64,000 nucleotides of DNA from Parietaria judaica (lineage: Eukaryota > Streptophyta > Magnoliopsida > Rosales > Urticaceae), in the NCBI GenBank assembly GCA_954871525.1, contig OX940864.1:6566001-6630000 (forward strand). The letters are read 5' to 3'. The notes beneath the pieces are model-generated. The model saw nothing but the letters and a program-made list of their open reading frames with translations, was not told the DNA's origin and searched no databases. Shown in pieces: positions 16,338 through 27,137 of the stretch (position 1 is the stretch's first letter; the number at the start of each line of letters is the position of its first letter). The position numbers and the translations under genes are program-made.

Positions 16338-16911
16338 TTAAAGGTTATTACCCGGTAGAAGGACGTCGACCTCGTCGAGGACGGGCAACGGAGGCTTCAC
16401 CGCTATCTTGATTGGAAGGTTGAGAAGAACCGCGGTTGTACACCCCGACATTTGAACCACGGATCGAGGGCGGCGTTGGAAAGTCGTCGGGATCGGCATC
16501 GTCGGGACGTTGAGTTTGGTCGGGATCGGCATCTTCGGGACCTTGAGGTTCGTCGGGATCGGCACCTTCGGGACCTTGAGCTCCGTATTCGGCACCTTCC
16601 CGTAACATGAGATTGAAAAAGGATCGTTATTTCCCCCCTAGATTGAGCCACCGCGTCGACCAACTCTCGGGGCACACGTTCGGGATTGGCGTGGTGCTGG
16701 GCCACCGCCCGGACTAGACTACGTCTTAGAGACCGTACTGTATCGTCGGGATAATCTGGATTGGGAGGGGAGGGAAATATTTATGCGGGTAGCATAACGG
16801 GAATGTAGTCGTCGGGACAAGGCTGCGATGTTCCCCCTAGTAGAAATTGGGGTTGCAAATTCCTGGCCGCCCTTCGACCCCCGGAACTACCGCCGCTTCT
16901 TCGAGACATAA
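16338..16911 (-). pseudogene. N-terminal exon region of the hAT relic
   Basis: Minus-strand frames begin MSRRSGGSSGGRRAARN at 16911 and reach a stop near 16785. A second open stretch (16608-16348) is acidic with GPEGADPDEP-like repeats, ends ARPRRGRRPSTG and reaches a donor-like GTAATAAC. Low-complexity, basic and acidic leader segments before a BED finger are usual in hAT transposases. The interruption shows decay. Confidence 0.45.
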
Positions 16912-17270
16912 TGAGAGAACTTTAAAAAATTTAGAAAATTGGAAATTTGGAACTTTAGAACTTTGGAACTTTGGAGATTGAGAGTGGAAAAAACTTGGAG
17001 AGTTGAGAGAATTTGAGAGAGAGTTGAGAGATTGTTGGTGAGGAAATGAGGGAGGAAGAGATGGTATTTATATGGTTTGAGGAGAGAGTGTGGTGGGTGA
17101 ATAATTATTGTGGTGGGTGAAGTGGGTGAATAATTGTGAAGAGAAAGTGGGTGAATTTTTTTTGAAATTTGAAATTTTAGGGTTGGAATTCGAGTAAAGT
17201 GGGTAATAATTGTGGTTGGAGAATAAATTTCGGGTAAAAATTGTGTTATTTTCGCCACCAACAAACACAA
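16890..17270. other. Purine-rich leader of the hAT relic
   Basis: Strand-biased GA/TGG-rich sequence with repeats of GTGGTGGGTGAA and GGAACTTTGGAACTTT. Read on the minus strand it is a CT-rich stretch just upstream of the MSRRSGG frame, so it is probably the promoter or 5' UTR of the element. The long minus-strand frames here are low-complexity. Confidence 0.45.
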
Positions 17271-17289
17271 ATTTTCACTCCCCTCGGAT

Positions 17290-17480
17290 CAATGACGTGG
17301 CGTCATCTCAGCCACACGATCAAGTGCGCGGATCGAGCCCTGACACGTCGCGATTTCACCTGCTCGTCGCGATGAATCGCGACTTTTGCCGCTTGATCGC
17401 AACGCGTCGCGACTCGCACTGTAGCAGTCGCGACGCGTCGAATCGCGAGTCACGGCGTCGTTTGTGCAGCTCGACACATA
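17290..17480. repeat. TCGCGA-rich repeat, copy 2
   Basis: Words such as CGTCGCGATGAATCGCGAC and CAGTCGCGACGCGTCG, ending GTTTGTGCAGCTCGACAC. It shares its edge and word content with the blocks at 13060 and 33380, and lies at the edge of the hAT relic. Confidence 0.65.
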
Positions 17481-17653
17481 CCATCAGTTATAATTTCTTA
17501 ATTACGCCCCTTTTGTTTATTTAGCCATTAATTCGTTTTTTTATTTATTCATAATCTGTTTATATTTAATATGCTTTACAAAATTTTTAATAATCTGTTA
17601 ATATTTTTTTATATATATAATTAAGCTTAATCAAAGAGCTCAACAGTATCTGA

Positions 17654-18398
17654 GGGGTGAAACTGGATAGGATAGGATAGGATAGGATATAGGCAAGTTG
17701 ACCAACCGTATCCACTTATGTGGATATAAAATAATTGTATCCACTAACCCTTTTTTTTTTTTCAATTATCCACTTGAAATGCGATTAGCGGTTAGCGGAC
17801 CGAATCGGTTAATTTAAGGCGGATAGCGGATATTATTCAAATAATTTTGTTAGTGAAAAAACAAATACACCGTACATAAAAATATAGTAGGAATAGTGAA
17901 TCATAAACTTTCAAAAATGTCATAAATAATATTTCATAAATAACCAAACCAAACTATTACACACTCTAATATTTCTATGACATAAAAAAACCACAAAAAC
18001 ATATACAACATTTTTCTGTCACAAAGAATAAAAAATAAGTGAATAATCTACATAGGTTTAATATAAGGGAATATGGATTAGGGATGTATATAATAAACGA
18101 CACTAAGCACTAACCAATAACATCCAACGGCATTTAAGCACTAACAAAATAAAATAAAGGATATATAATTTTTAATATATATTTAATTTTTTATTTTTAA
18201 AATTGGTTACGGTTAAAGCAGATATCCAATTTAAACTGAAAAATATAACCATTAACCAATACAATTCTAAAAAGCAGTTGCGGATATCCATAACCATATT
18301 AAGCGGCTGATTAAAAATGGATAAATATGCGGATAATTCGTAGCGGAGCGAGTATGATATGGTTGCGATCAGCGGATGGCGGATAATTATTTCAGCCC
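17654..18398. mobile_element. hAT-like non-autonomous element with GGATA repeats
   Basis: It starts GGGGTGAAACTGGATAGGAT and ends ATTTCAGCCC, which reads GGGCTGAAAT in reverse. TATCTGA lies on both flanks (17647-17653 and 18399-18405). The subterminal regions are full of GGATA/TATCC and AGCGGATA words, common in hAT subterminal repeats. No coding frame. Confidence 0.6.
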
Positions 18399-18702
18399 TA
18401 TCTGACTATCTGTTTATGAATAGCAAAACATTTTTATCTATTAAAAAATTAAACGTTTTTAATTAATCAACCCATTAATTAATAATTAGTAAATAATAGG
18501 TTTGAATTTTTCACTAAAAAAACAGTTTGTCTAAACTCTAAACAAAAGGTTTCAATTTTTTTTTAATTAAAAAATTAAATACTTCGTATTTTCCGAAGTC
18601 ATTAAGGATTTTAAATTTTAACTAAGTGGGGTGCATATCTAGAAAGTTTCAGAATTTGAGGGGAAAAGTGAGAACTTAAAAAAAGTTGTGTCGATTCCAT
18701 AA

Positions 18703-19170
18703 GGGTTAATGACGGCAAAAATACCCAAAGTTTGGTCAAATAACTCCTCGTGTATCTAAAGTTTAAAAGTGGTGGCAAAAATATCCAAAGTCGCATTTAG
18801 GGAGTTGACCACTCCATTCTCGTAACGCCGTTAACTTACCGGTTAACTCTGGCCACGTGGACAAATTTGTTTTGTTAAGTGTAATAATTAGGGGTTCAAT
18901 TAGTTGTATTAAATACTGTTTATTAAGGGTTTAATTCGTTGTTTTATCGTAAACGATGCTGATTTGGGCTCATCCATCTAGCAAAAATTGTTATGTCAGC
19001 AACCCACGTTTGTCCGCGTGCCCATAGTTAACGGGTAAGTTAACGGCGTTACGAGAATGGAATGGTCAACTCCCCAAATGTAACTTTGGGTATCTTTGCA
19101 CCACTTTTAAACTTTGGGTACACGAGGGGTTCTTTGACCAAACTTTGTATATTTTTGCCGTCATTAACCC
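18703..19170. mobile_element. Mutator-type MITE upstream of the NPF gene
   Basis: It begins GGGTTAATGACGGCAAAAAT and ends with the reverse counterpart GCCGTCATTAACCC. The inverted ends stay similar for about 150 bp, including ACTCCATTCTCGTAACG and its reverse. The perfect 9 bp target duplication ATTCCATAA is at 18694-18702 and 19171-19179. It ends only 33 bp before the first possible NPF start codon, so it may supply promoter or leader sequence. Confidence 0.92.
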
Positions 19171-19203
19171 ATTCCATAATTAATATAACATGTGGTAAAT
19201 GTA

Positions 19204-22200
19204 ATGAATGAGCGTCTCTCTCTGAAAATGGAGGAGGAAATCTCAAGAACCCTAATCAGCCAAGACGAAGAATCCACGAGAGATGGCTCCATCGATCGCC
19301 ATGGAAGCCCTGCTTCGAGAGGCCAATCTGGAGGATGGAGATGCGCAACCTTGTTGCTCGGTACATTTCCTTCTTCATATTCATCTTCCTCAAAAAATGA
19401 TCATATGTATACGTGTTTATACGTGTATATATGGCCTTGTTTGTCGGTGAAATCGTAGGGTTCATATACAAGTATAACTATATACTTACATACGTATACA
19501 TACGGTATATACATATATATGAATGCGTATCGATATCTGAAAAAAAAAAAAAAAAACTAGAAATATTGAATTCGAATGTATTATATTATCTCTCTTTCAC
19601 GTGTCTCGTTTGGCTACAAGTGTAGAAAGTGGGATTTAGAAGAGAGAGATTAACGTCAAAGAGGGTCAATTTTTTTTAATATAATACATATTCGGAAAAA
19701 TGGAAATTATATTTTGTAGTCAAATATATTTATTTACTCCTGTATTAATGTACAATTTCTAAATAATTCTAATGATGTTGTCAGAACTTATTATTTACTC
19801 GCACTTTGAATTTGTAAGTTTTTTTTTTCTTAAATCAAATTTCCGTTTACCCCATCAAACTTAGCACTCTATGCATTAAATTTTTTTATATATTTTTTAT
19901 AAATAATTTCGCCCTTCTCCTGAATTTATCATTAAATATCATTTTGCCATGAACTTATCAATGAGTAGTTTGTTTAAAATTTCACAAAAGTCCGTTAATA
20001 TTAATAGAAAGATAGAATTTTTAGACATTGTAAAAGTTTAAGAGGAAACTTAATAAGAAAAAAATATACAAATTGATAAAAAAATGTTCTATCAGCAATT
20101 TGGTACATATTGATTAGTTCAAGGAACATTGATGATATTTTTTTTTTGAAGGATTTTGTTTTGAATTTTTTGTACCGTTTTTTGTGGAGCTGATATTTTT
20201 TTTTTCTAGATTTCTAAAATCAGATTCAGGTGTTTCAGATTCCCGAGAATCATGTTTATAGAGAATAATTACAAACGCACCTATAGAGAATAATTTACAT
20301 CCGCGTCTCGTTGAGCATGGGTACCTGTTCGTTTTTTAAGTTCTTTATAGAAAGCTAAACTTTTTAAAAGATGACATAGTAATTGCTTGCGCCCAAAAAA
20401 ATAAATCCGGGACGGGCTTACCCACCCGGTGGCTCATCATTCCCAGACTCTAAACCAATGAAAAGAAAATCCACTGATTTCCATGCAATTAAGAAGTTAG
20501 TTACATGAATAATGCAGTGAATCAAGGACTGGTGATATTGGCGTTCGCCGGAGTGGAGGTGAACTTGGTGATGTTCTTGAAGACGGTGATGCGGCAGACG
20601 AGCGCGGAGGCGGCCGGCACGTTCAGCCAATGGATGGGAACAGTGTATCTCTTCTCTCTAATGGGTGCATTTCTTAGCGACTCATACTTAGGAAGATACT
20701 TAACTTGTCTCGTCTTTCAAGTTGTCTTTATAATTGTAAGCTTTTCAATATCCCTTACTTTATGGATTGTCTTTTCTTTTCTATGAAGTATTTTTCAGAA
20801 TACAAAGAAACCAAACTTTAGAAAATTAGGATTGTTTTTTTCTTTTTCTTTTTTCTTGTTGTGTTTGAAAATTAAAGAAAATTTGAAATAGTTTTTTGAA
20901 CTTCTTCAAGCATCGATTGCCGCTCGCATCACCGGCAAGATGTTACACAGTCTCTATTTTTTGTTAACATAAAAATCTTAAAACATGGGAGAAAAAAAAG
21001 GTGTTAATATGAGTTTTGGACGTGTAAAAAAAACCCAATAGCAATGGAAATACATGAGACAAAATCAATTGAGAACGCAATCTTTGGTATTTGATAAACT
21101 CAATTGAAAATTTGTAAATATGTGTACTCAATTGCACTCTATTTATTTACATGATTTTATTTGTTCATCTTATCATTGCAGGGACTAATAGCACTCTCTT
21201 TGACTTCACAACTATTTCTCCTCACCTCTCAAGGTTGCCGCAATGTAGATGAGCCATGCGAGCCCCACAAGCCATACCACATTGCACTGTTCTACGCGTC
21301 GATATACCTCATCGCCTTAGGGAATGGCGCACCCGAGCCTTCACTGGCCACGTTCGGGGCCGACCAGTTCGACGAGGAGGACCTGAAGGAGAGGAAATCC
21401 AAGGTCTCGTTCTACACCTATTTTTACGTGGCACTTAACGTGGGCAGCCTTGTGGCCGAGACCGGGCTGGTGTACTTGGAGAATATGGGGCTTTGGGGCG
21501 CGGGGTTTTGGATTTGCACCGGTTCAAGTGTCGTTGCGTATGTGTTCCTGTTGTGTGGGACCTTGCGGTATAGGCACTTCAAGCCTTCGGGGAATCCTGT
21601 GTCTAGATTCTCTCAAGTGATTGCGGCTTCCGTGAGGAAGTTGAGGCAGAAACTGCCCTCTAATGATGAAGACCTCTATGAGGTGTATGGGCAAAAGGGC
21701 GACACTAATGGGGTGAGGAGGATTCTTCACACTAATGGCTTCAAGTAAGTTGCTACTTTTAAACCGTGTTTAAATACCCATTTTACGTATTTACCAATAG
21801 TTCGCTTTTACTGATTTACCGATGAGTTTTCAATAACTAATGGGCTACCGCGACTTTCATATTTAATAATATTAGCACAAATAAACTCGTTTGATTTTTT
21901 TTAAGTTAATTTAATACTTCAATAGATTGTTGGATTGGAACCCTAAGTTTAAATCCTAATTCCGCCACTCATTGAGTTGCATTCTTTGTTTTGTAATAAC
22001 ATGAAGGTTCTTAGACCGTGCCGCCATAATCCTCCCTGAAGAGACGAGACTAATAAAAGACGGTGAAGGAATTCCTCCAAGTCCATGGCGTCTTTGCACA
22101 ATCACTCAAGTCGAAGAAGTGAAGTGCATAATAAGGCTTTTACCTATATGGGGTTGCACCATCTTCTTCTCGGTGGTGTTCAGCCAGATGTTCTCTCTCT

Positions 22201-23075
22201 TCGTCGAGCAAGGTGCGGCCATGAACAACGCGGTCTTCAGCTTCCATATCCCTCCGGCAAGCATGACCGTGCTAGACATCGTCGGGACTTCTGTGTTCAT
22301 GATGGTATACGAAAAGATCATTGTCCCTCTCTATGCCAAAACGTTGAGGAGCGAACCAAAGGAGCCTACTCCGCTTCAACGAATTGGAATCGGCCTTGCC
22401 ATTGCCATGCTTGCCACGGCGATTGCAGGTAAGTAGGGTGAAACATTCAGCTTTTATCGGCTTTTACCTCATTTCTTCAAACAATAAATGTCAACGTAGC
22501 ATATCTCTACCCTTTTTTTTTTTTTTTTCGTTTCACAATGCCTAATGTTCTTAGAGAAAAATCGAAAAACTCTGAGTTCTCGGCTCGGTGTTTGTGTCTT
22601 CAGTCGATTTGCGGTTTTTTATTTTATCCCAATTGCAGGCATTGTTGAGCAGCAAAGGCTTGTGCATAAATCCACCATTGATGGAGAAGAATCAAGCTCA
22701 CTGAGCATTCTATGGCAAGCTCCACAGTTCGTCCTCGTGGGAATCTCGGAGTCCTTCGTCTACATTGCAGGGATGGAGTTTTTCGCTTCTCAGGCGCCCG
22801 ATAGGCTGAAGAGTTTGGGGATAGCGCTCTCTATGTTCTCCTCAGCGATGGGAAGCTTCGTTGAGAGCGCGCTTCTGAATGTGGTGGCGGTGATCACGTC
22901 AGGGAATGGCAAGCCCGGTTGGGTCCCGCCGGATCTTAACGAAGGTCATTTGGACTGGTTTTTCTTCCTAACAGCCACTTATGGGGCTTTGAACTGGTTG
23001 CTTTATGTTGTTTGTGCTAAGCGTTACAAGACCATATCATTGGAGAAGAGAGACGAGTCAAACATACAAATTTAG
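19204..23075 (+). CDS. NPF7.3-like: NPF7-type NRT1/PTR transporter (five exons, complete)
   Basis: A membrane carrier of the nitrate/peptide transporter family. Exons are 19204-19360, 20518-20735, 21182-21744, 22007-22428 and 22639-23075. All are GT-AG with consistent phases, giving 598 aa (590 if the second ATG at 19228 is used). Typical segments are RDGSIDRHGSP, GTVYLFSLMGAFLSDSYLGR, TFGADQFDEED, FYTYFYVALNVGSLV, FKFLDRAA, WRLCTITQVEEVK, FSQMFSLFVEQGAAMN and LSILWQAPQFVLVGISE. The wording is close to Arabidopsis NRT1.5/NPF7.3, which moves ions between root stele and xylem. In the first membrane segment LAFAGVEVNL replaces the ExxER motif of proton-coupled members, as in NPF7.3. The gene faces the arginase gene convergently, and a truncated second copy lies at 36 kb. 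Confidence 0.93.
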
Positions 23076-23502
23076 CTTTTTGATCACTGTCGTTTTCTTG
23101 CTTGAGTTAGAAGTTATGTTTGAAAAGCTAGATTTTCTGGAAAAAGGATGAGAAAATAATACTTACTTGTGTAAATTGAAAAATATATTTTTTACTTATA
23201 ATTTGGGATTAATACGAGGCAGAAGTACCTAATTTTTTAATATTCATAGATAATAAAATAAGAGAAATTGCACCAAATAGCCAAATTGAAACATAGGTTT
23301 AGCAAAATAGCCAAACTTTGGTTAATTTTGTAAACTAGCCAATTAACATGAGGTGGCATTTTTATAATATTTTTTATCCCTGTAATACCCTTTAATTAAT
23401 CATTTTAATTATAATTTTCGTAATTAATTAAAAAAAATCAGCACAAATCAAGCTTAATTAATTATACACAAATTTGGGAATTTTAAACCAATTTGAATCA
23501 TT

Positions 23503-23554
<52 letters not shown>
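23503..23554. repeat. (CT)n microsatellite in the captured leader
   Basis: About 50 bp of CT dinucleotides immediately before the captured coding fragment, typical of a plant 5' UTR carried along with the gene piece. Confidence 0.9.
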
Positions 23555-23555
<1 letters not shown>

Positions 23556-23611
23556 GATCTTCTCTGAGCAAATCTCTCTATCTCTCTCTGTTCATCTTCT
23601 CCGAGCAATCC

Positions 23612-24060
23612 ATGGCGTCGAAGGTCCCCGACGAGATCCCTCGCAGCGAGTCGGAGGGCGAGAATCACGCCCTGCGCATCAAGAGGAAGCGCGCTCGCCG
23701 GGTGAGCTTCGCCGACACCGAGATCACCTCCGTCCATTTCTTCCACCGTGACGACGACTGCGTCTGCGAGACGCCGCCCAAGCCCCGCCCCAGATCCTCC
23801 CCCAACGCTGCGCTGCAGCCCGACAACGAGCTCGTCGGGTTCTACGAGGACTTGGCCGACGACAGCGACGATTCCGGCGAGGATGAGGAAGGGATCGCCG
23901 AGGGCAAGACCTTTTTTTTAGGTTGTTGGGATCCCCGTCTCCGGGGGGAGCAGCACCGCCGGCTCCGGCGCCTCCAACGACGATGAGATTTTGCTGCCCC
24001 CGTCGCGCGCGAAGGAGCTCCTCCATCGGAGCATTCGCTCGGAAATACCGAGGCCATGGC
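23612..24060 (+). pseudogene. Captured KNL1-like kinetochore gene fragment
   Basis: From the ATG at 23612 the frame reads MASKVPDEIPRSESEGEN, then basic KRKRARRVSFADTEITSVHF, then acidic FYEDLADDSDDSGEDEE. RVSF is the PP1-docking motif of the kinetochore scaffold KNL1, and the RRVSFAD-EITSVH wording matches plant KNL1 N-termini as I know them. After a run of eight T at about 23911-23918 the frame shifts. In the shifted frame GSPSPGG...STAGSGASND continues the expected KNL1-like sequence. The rest of KNL1 is absent. The piece is highly GC-rich compared with its surroundings and lies inside a Mutator-like element, so it is a captured, decaying first exon. Confidence 0.7.
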
Positions 24061-24164
24061 GATCGACGGTAAAACTTCGGTGGTGTTACGGGAAAGATAG
24101 AGAGATTATTTTTTGTATTTAAAATATTTGATTATTGTATTTAAATTTGAGTATGAATAATATT

Positions 24165-24395
24165 TTTGATTGTTAATTTACGTTGATTCATTGTTAATTT
24201 ACGTTGATTCGTTGTTAATTTACGTTAATTCGTTGTTAATTTACGAATTAACGTAAATTCGTTGTTAATTCATTGTAAATTTGTTGTTAATTTACATTAA
24301 TTCATTGTTAATTTACGTTAATTCGTTGTTAATTTACGTTAATTCGATGTTAATTTACGTTGATTCGTTGTTGATTTACGTTAATTCGCGTCTTT
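24165..24395. repeat. AT-rich tandem repeat, GTTAATTTACGTTAATTC unit
   Basis: About ten near-copies of an 18-24 bp unit (TTGTTAATTTACGTTAATTCG) downstream of the KNL1-like fragment, within the same element. Confidence 0.85.
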
Positions 24396-24708
24396 GATTT
24401 GTTGATATTTTTTTTAAAAAAAATCCAAAAATTATATGAATGTTTTGAATTTAAAATTTGAATTATACAAAAAAAAAGGGGTTTGGTTTTGGTTGTTACC
24501 ATATTAATAGCTATTTCAATTAATAGCAATATTTTCAATTAATGAAAATAAATGAATTTTTTAATTTTATTAAAACATGAGGGCGATAATGTAATTAAAA
24601 TATCATTTAAATGGTTAATTGGCTAGTTTACAAAATTAACCAAAGTTTGGCTATTTTGCTAAACACACTTTCAATTTTGACTATTTCTCCAAAGCGCCCA
24701 TAAAATAA

Positions 24709-25072
24709 TTTTAAATTTTTTTTCAAAAAATCTTTTGATAAATCCATCGGTTATTGCTTCCATCGGTAAACCAATAAAATTGACTCAATCGGTTTTTCTT
24801 CGATTTAGAACCTTGCCTTAAACTATATTTTTGAACATCTGCCTCCTCAAACTTCCAAATAGTTGCAGGCACATCCTTTTCCTTAAGAAATTAACATAAT
24901 TAAATACTTTAAATAACAATCATTAAATGATTTTTTCAATACTCTTAAGTTTAACAACTTTAGTACAAAGCAACCAGACATACAAATGGAGAAATCCCAA
25001 TCTCCACTTATTCGTACAACAACCACAAGGACGCACTATTTAAACGCTAAAAAGATAAAACAGATCTCTCTC
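24709..25072. other. Spacer between Pack-MULE and arginase 3' end
   Basis: AT-rich, containing the presumed 3' UTR of the minus-strand arginase gene (immediately below 25073). Nothing else seen. Confidence 0.5.
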
Positions 25073-26650
25073 TTACTTGGACATCCTTGCGGCAACTTCT
25101 CTTACGAACTTGGAGGCAACCATCGCCGTCATGCTATGGGCCGTGTCGCGCTGCGGGTTGTACTCCACCACGTCGGCCCCGACGATGTCGCCTTGGAGGT
25201 TGTGGAGTATGTTCATCACGTCACGGAACGAGAGGCCTCCGGACTCGTAGTGGGACACTCCGGTGGCGAACGCAGGGTCGAGGCAGTCCACGTCAATCGA
25301 GATGTACACGCCCTTTACGCCCTCGCCTAGTTTCTGACGAACAAAGTGTTTGTCAGAGAGTGATAGCTGGGAATCTTAAGAATACTAATTCAAATACTCA
25401 ACCGACTAATAAACAGAGGAGGGGCAGTCACCAGATTTTCGAGAAACGGGCGATCTTTCGAATAGTTTCGCATTTCGTACTGCTCGACACCAAATCTCTT
25501 GCCTTGTTCGCGGCCTTCGATGTTTATTGACCTTATTCCAACCTAAGAAATCAAGGAATAACGGGACCAAGTCAAGATCATTTTCACAACTTAATGTTTT
25601 TCCAGTGAAAAAGATTCTAAGAATTTTTTTTGCAAGGTGAACGAGTTACCTGCAAAAGCCGCCGAGCATAACCGCCCTCCATAATTCGTGCAAAGGACGA
25701 GGCATGCGAATATTTGTTTCCTTCAAACTCGTGGTAGATGTCGGGATGTGCGTCAAGATGAAGAATATCCACAGGTCCCCCAAGCTTCTCGGAAACAGCC
25801 CTCACAACCGGGTACGAAATCGAATGGTCACCGCCTAAAACCAATGGGCGCAGCGGTTCCTGTAAAAGGTGCAAAACATAATCAATTCAAGATCTCATAC
25901 ACAAATGAAGTACAAACAAGTCGATAAATACGATTTCGCGGAACAAACGTAAATTTATACTCATTTGATAACCTGTTCCATGAGGAGCTTCACCGACTCG
26001 CTAACAACGCTCATCAATCTTTCATCGCCCACGCCACAATCGCGGATCTCTTGAATGGGAATGTCTCCCACGCTGGTCAAAATCCGAGGGTCTTTCAACT
26101 CTTTCCCTGCAAAGCCATTCATTGACATACAAATCACCAATTTATGCTTACAAAAAACACCAATTTGCGGAATAATTAGCCATAAACGGTGCCAAAACCG
26201 ACCAATTTACCTTCTTCAGTGGTAGAGTTTGTGCTGTTGCACCACATTGCCTCCCGAATCCAAGGAGGCGCAAACGCCGGGCCTTGCAAAAACGACGAGT
26301 TGTGTCCTAACGGAACTCCGAGCAGCGTTGATGTTGCCTTAGCACCTCCTAGAGCACGAATTAACTCTGCCTAAAAAATAGAAAACAAACATCCTCTCAT
26401 CATCAAATCACTAAGCCATGCAAAATCATTTTGCTTACTCAAAACTACTGTTTACACACACACACACACACATATATATGTTTGAACATGAATATACCTT
26501 TAGCTTCGATTGCTCGCGAATGAGAGTAAGAGAAGCGTCAATAACGCGACTCTGACCTTCCTCCAACAAATCACGCCGGATGCTCACGGAAAAGTTACGC
26601 CTCTGAAGGAAATTATGGATTCCTCTTCTCAGTATCTTTGGAATCACCAT
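25073..26650 (-). CDS. ARGAH: Arginase, copy 1 (six exons, diverged C-terminal exon)
   Basis: Hydrolyses arginine to ornithine and urea. Plant enzymes of this type are mitochondrial, and the first 30 or so residues are basic and hydroxylated as in a targeting peptide. Exons are 26650-26498, 26370-26211, 26106-25973, 25859-25650, 25542-25432 and 25333-25073, all GT-AG and in phase, giving 342 aa, the usual length. Binuclear-manganese residues are all present: H161 (GGDHS), D185/H187/D189 (DAHPD) and D270/D272 (DVDCLDP). The plant hallmark LGHNSSFLQGPAFAPP is intact. Exon 6 departs from the norm: AFATGVSHYESGG where copy 2 and other plants have AFAPGVSHIEPGG, and RDTAHSM for RDTVDGM. W replaces R in APPRIREA. 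Either a specialised or a weakening paralogue. It is one half of the NPF-arginase duplication. Confidence 0.92.
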
Positions 26651-27128
26651 TTTCGACGATCAAAAGCTTCAAAACAACTACGAAAACATTACAAATCAAA
26701 ATGAAAATCAAAACACAGAGAGAGGAAAAAAAAAAAAAAAACATAAATGAATAGGATAGCAGAGCTCACCTCACCTTGGAGAGAAGCAGAGAGAGTGGAA
26801 GGAAAGTGAAGAGCGTTTATGGTGTTGCTAACTTTGCATTATTGGAAATGGTAAGAGTAATCGATATTTCAGTGAATCGCCATTTCTGGAAATCGTTTCT
26901 TGCGAATAGTGTGTAGTAAGTTGGTCGTTATTTATCGTCAAGGCTGGTACAGTAGGCAGTGGGTTAAATGACGGGTCTGTCCTCGTTTTTCTGCCAGATA
27001 AGAGGGTAGTTTCGTCTTTCTGACGCTTGTATTGTATTATTACTGAAGAGAAGTTAAGAAGATGATGTTGAGTGAGAGGCAAAAGCACCAAAAACGTGTT
27101 CTATATAATAATAATTAATAACTAACCA
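26651..27128. promoter_or_regulatory. Arginase copy 1 leader and promoter region
   Basis: Contains the leader of the minus-strand arginase, with a further UTR splice site likely near 26770. The stretch at about 27000-27110 (GGTAGTTTCGTCTTTCTGACG and AAGATGATGTTGAG) is repeated at about 28170-28310 and partly at about 41105. That points to a conserved upstream block shared by the arginase copies. Confidence 0.5.
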
Positions 27129-27137
27129 AACAACAAA

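Larger units (their letters stand above)
14980..17485 (-). mobile_element. hAT transposon relic (BED finger, no catalytic domain)
   Basis: Minus-strand coding pieces (see the next two entries) fit the N-terminal part of a plant hAT transposase. The left edge has GTGTCAAGCTGGCC and the right edge, read in reverse, GTGTCGAGCTGCAC, a plausible inverted repeat. No hAT dimerisation or DDE region is visible before the left edge, so the element is internally deleted. A block of about 75 bp (TCTCAAGAAAATCGTTTCTG...) occurs twice, at about 15938-16011 and 16120-16193. The phrase GAACTCCCCGAGGTTCC occurs twice, at about 15710 and 15786. Confidence 0.6.
23262..24699. mobile_element. Mutator-like element carrying a KNL1-like fragment
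   Basis: The left end GAGAAATTGCACCAAATAGC and the right end (reverse) GGGCGCTTTGGAGAAATAGT lead into inverted repeats that match closely over about 70-80 bp, including GCAAAATAGCCAAACTTTGG. The perfect 9 bp target duplication ATAAAATAA lies at 23253-23261 and 24700-24708. The cargo is a CT-rich leader, a GC-rich coding fragment and an AT-rich tandem repeat. This is the layout of a Pack-MULE. The end sequences resemble those of the MITE at 27138, so the two belong to one family. Confidence 0.9.

Noticed and set aside
16887..17270. A 127-codon Thr/Pro/Leu-rich minus-strand frame
   Set aside because: It is low complexity from a purine-rich leader with repeated GTGGTGGGTGAA words and is not protein-like.
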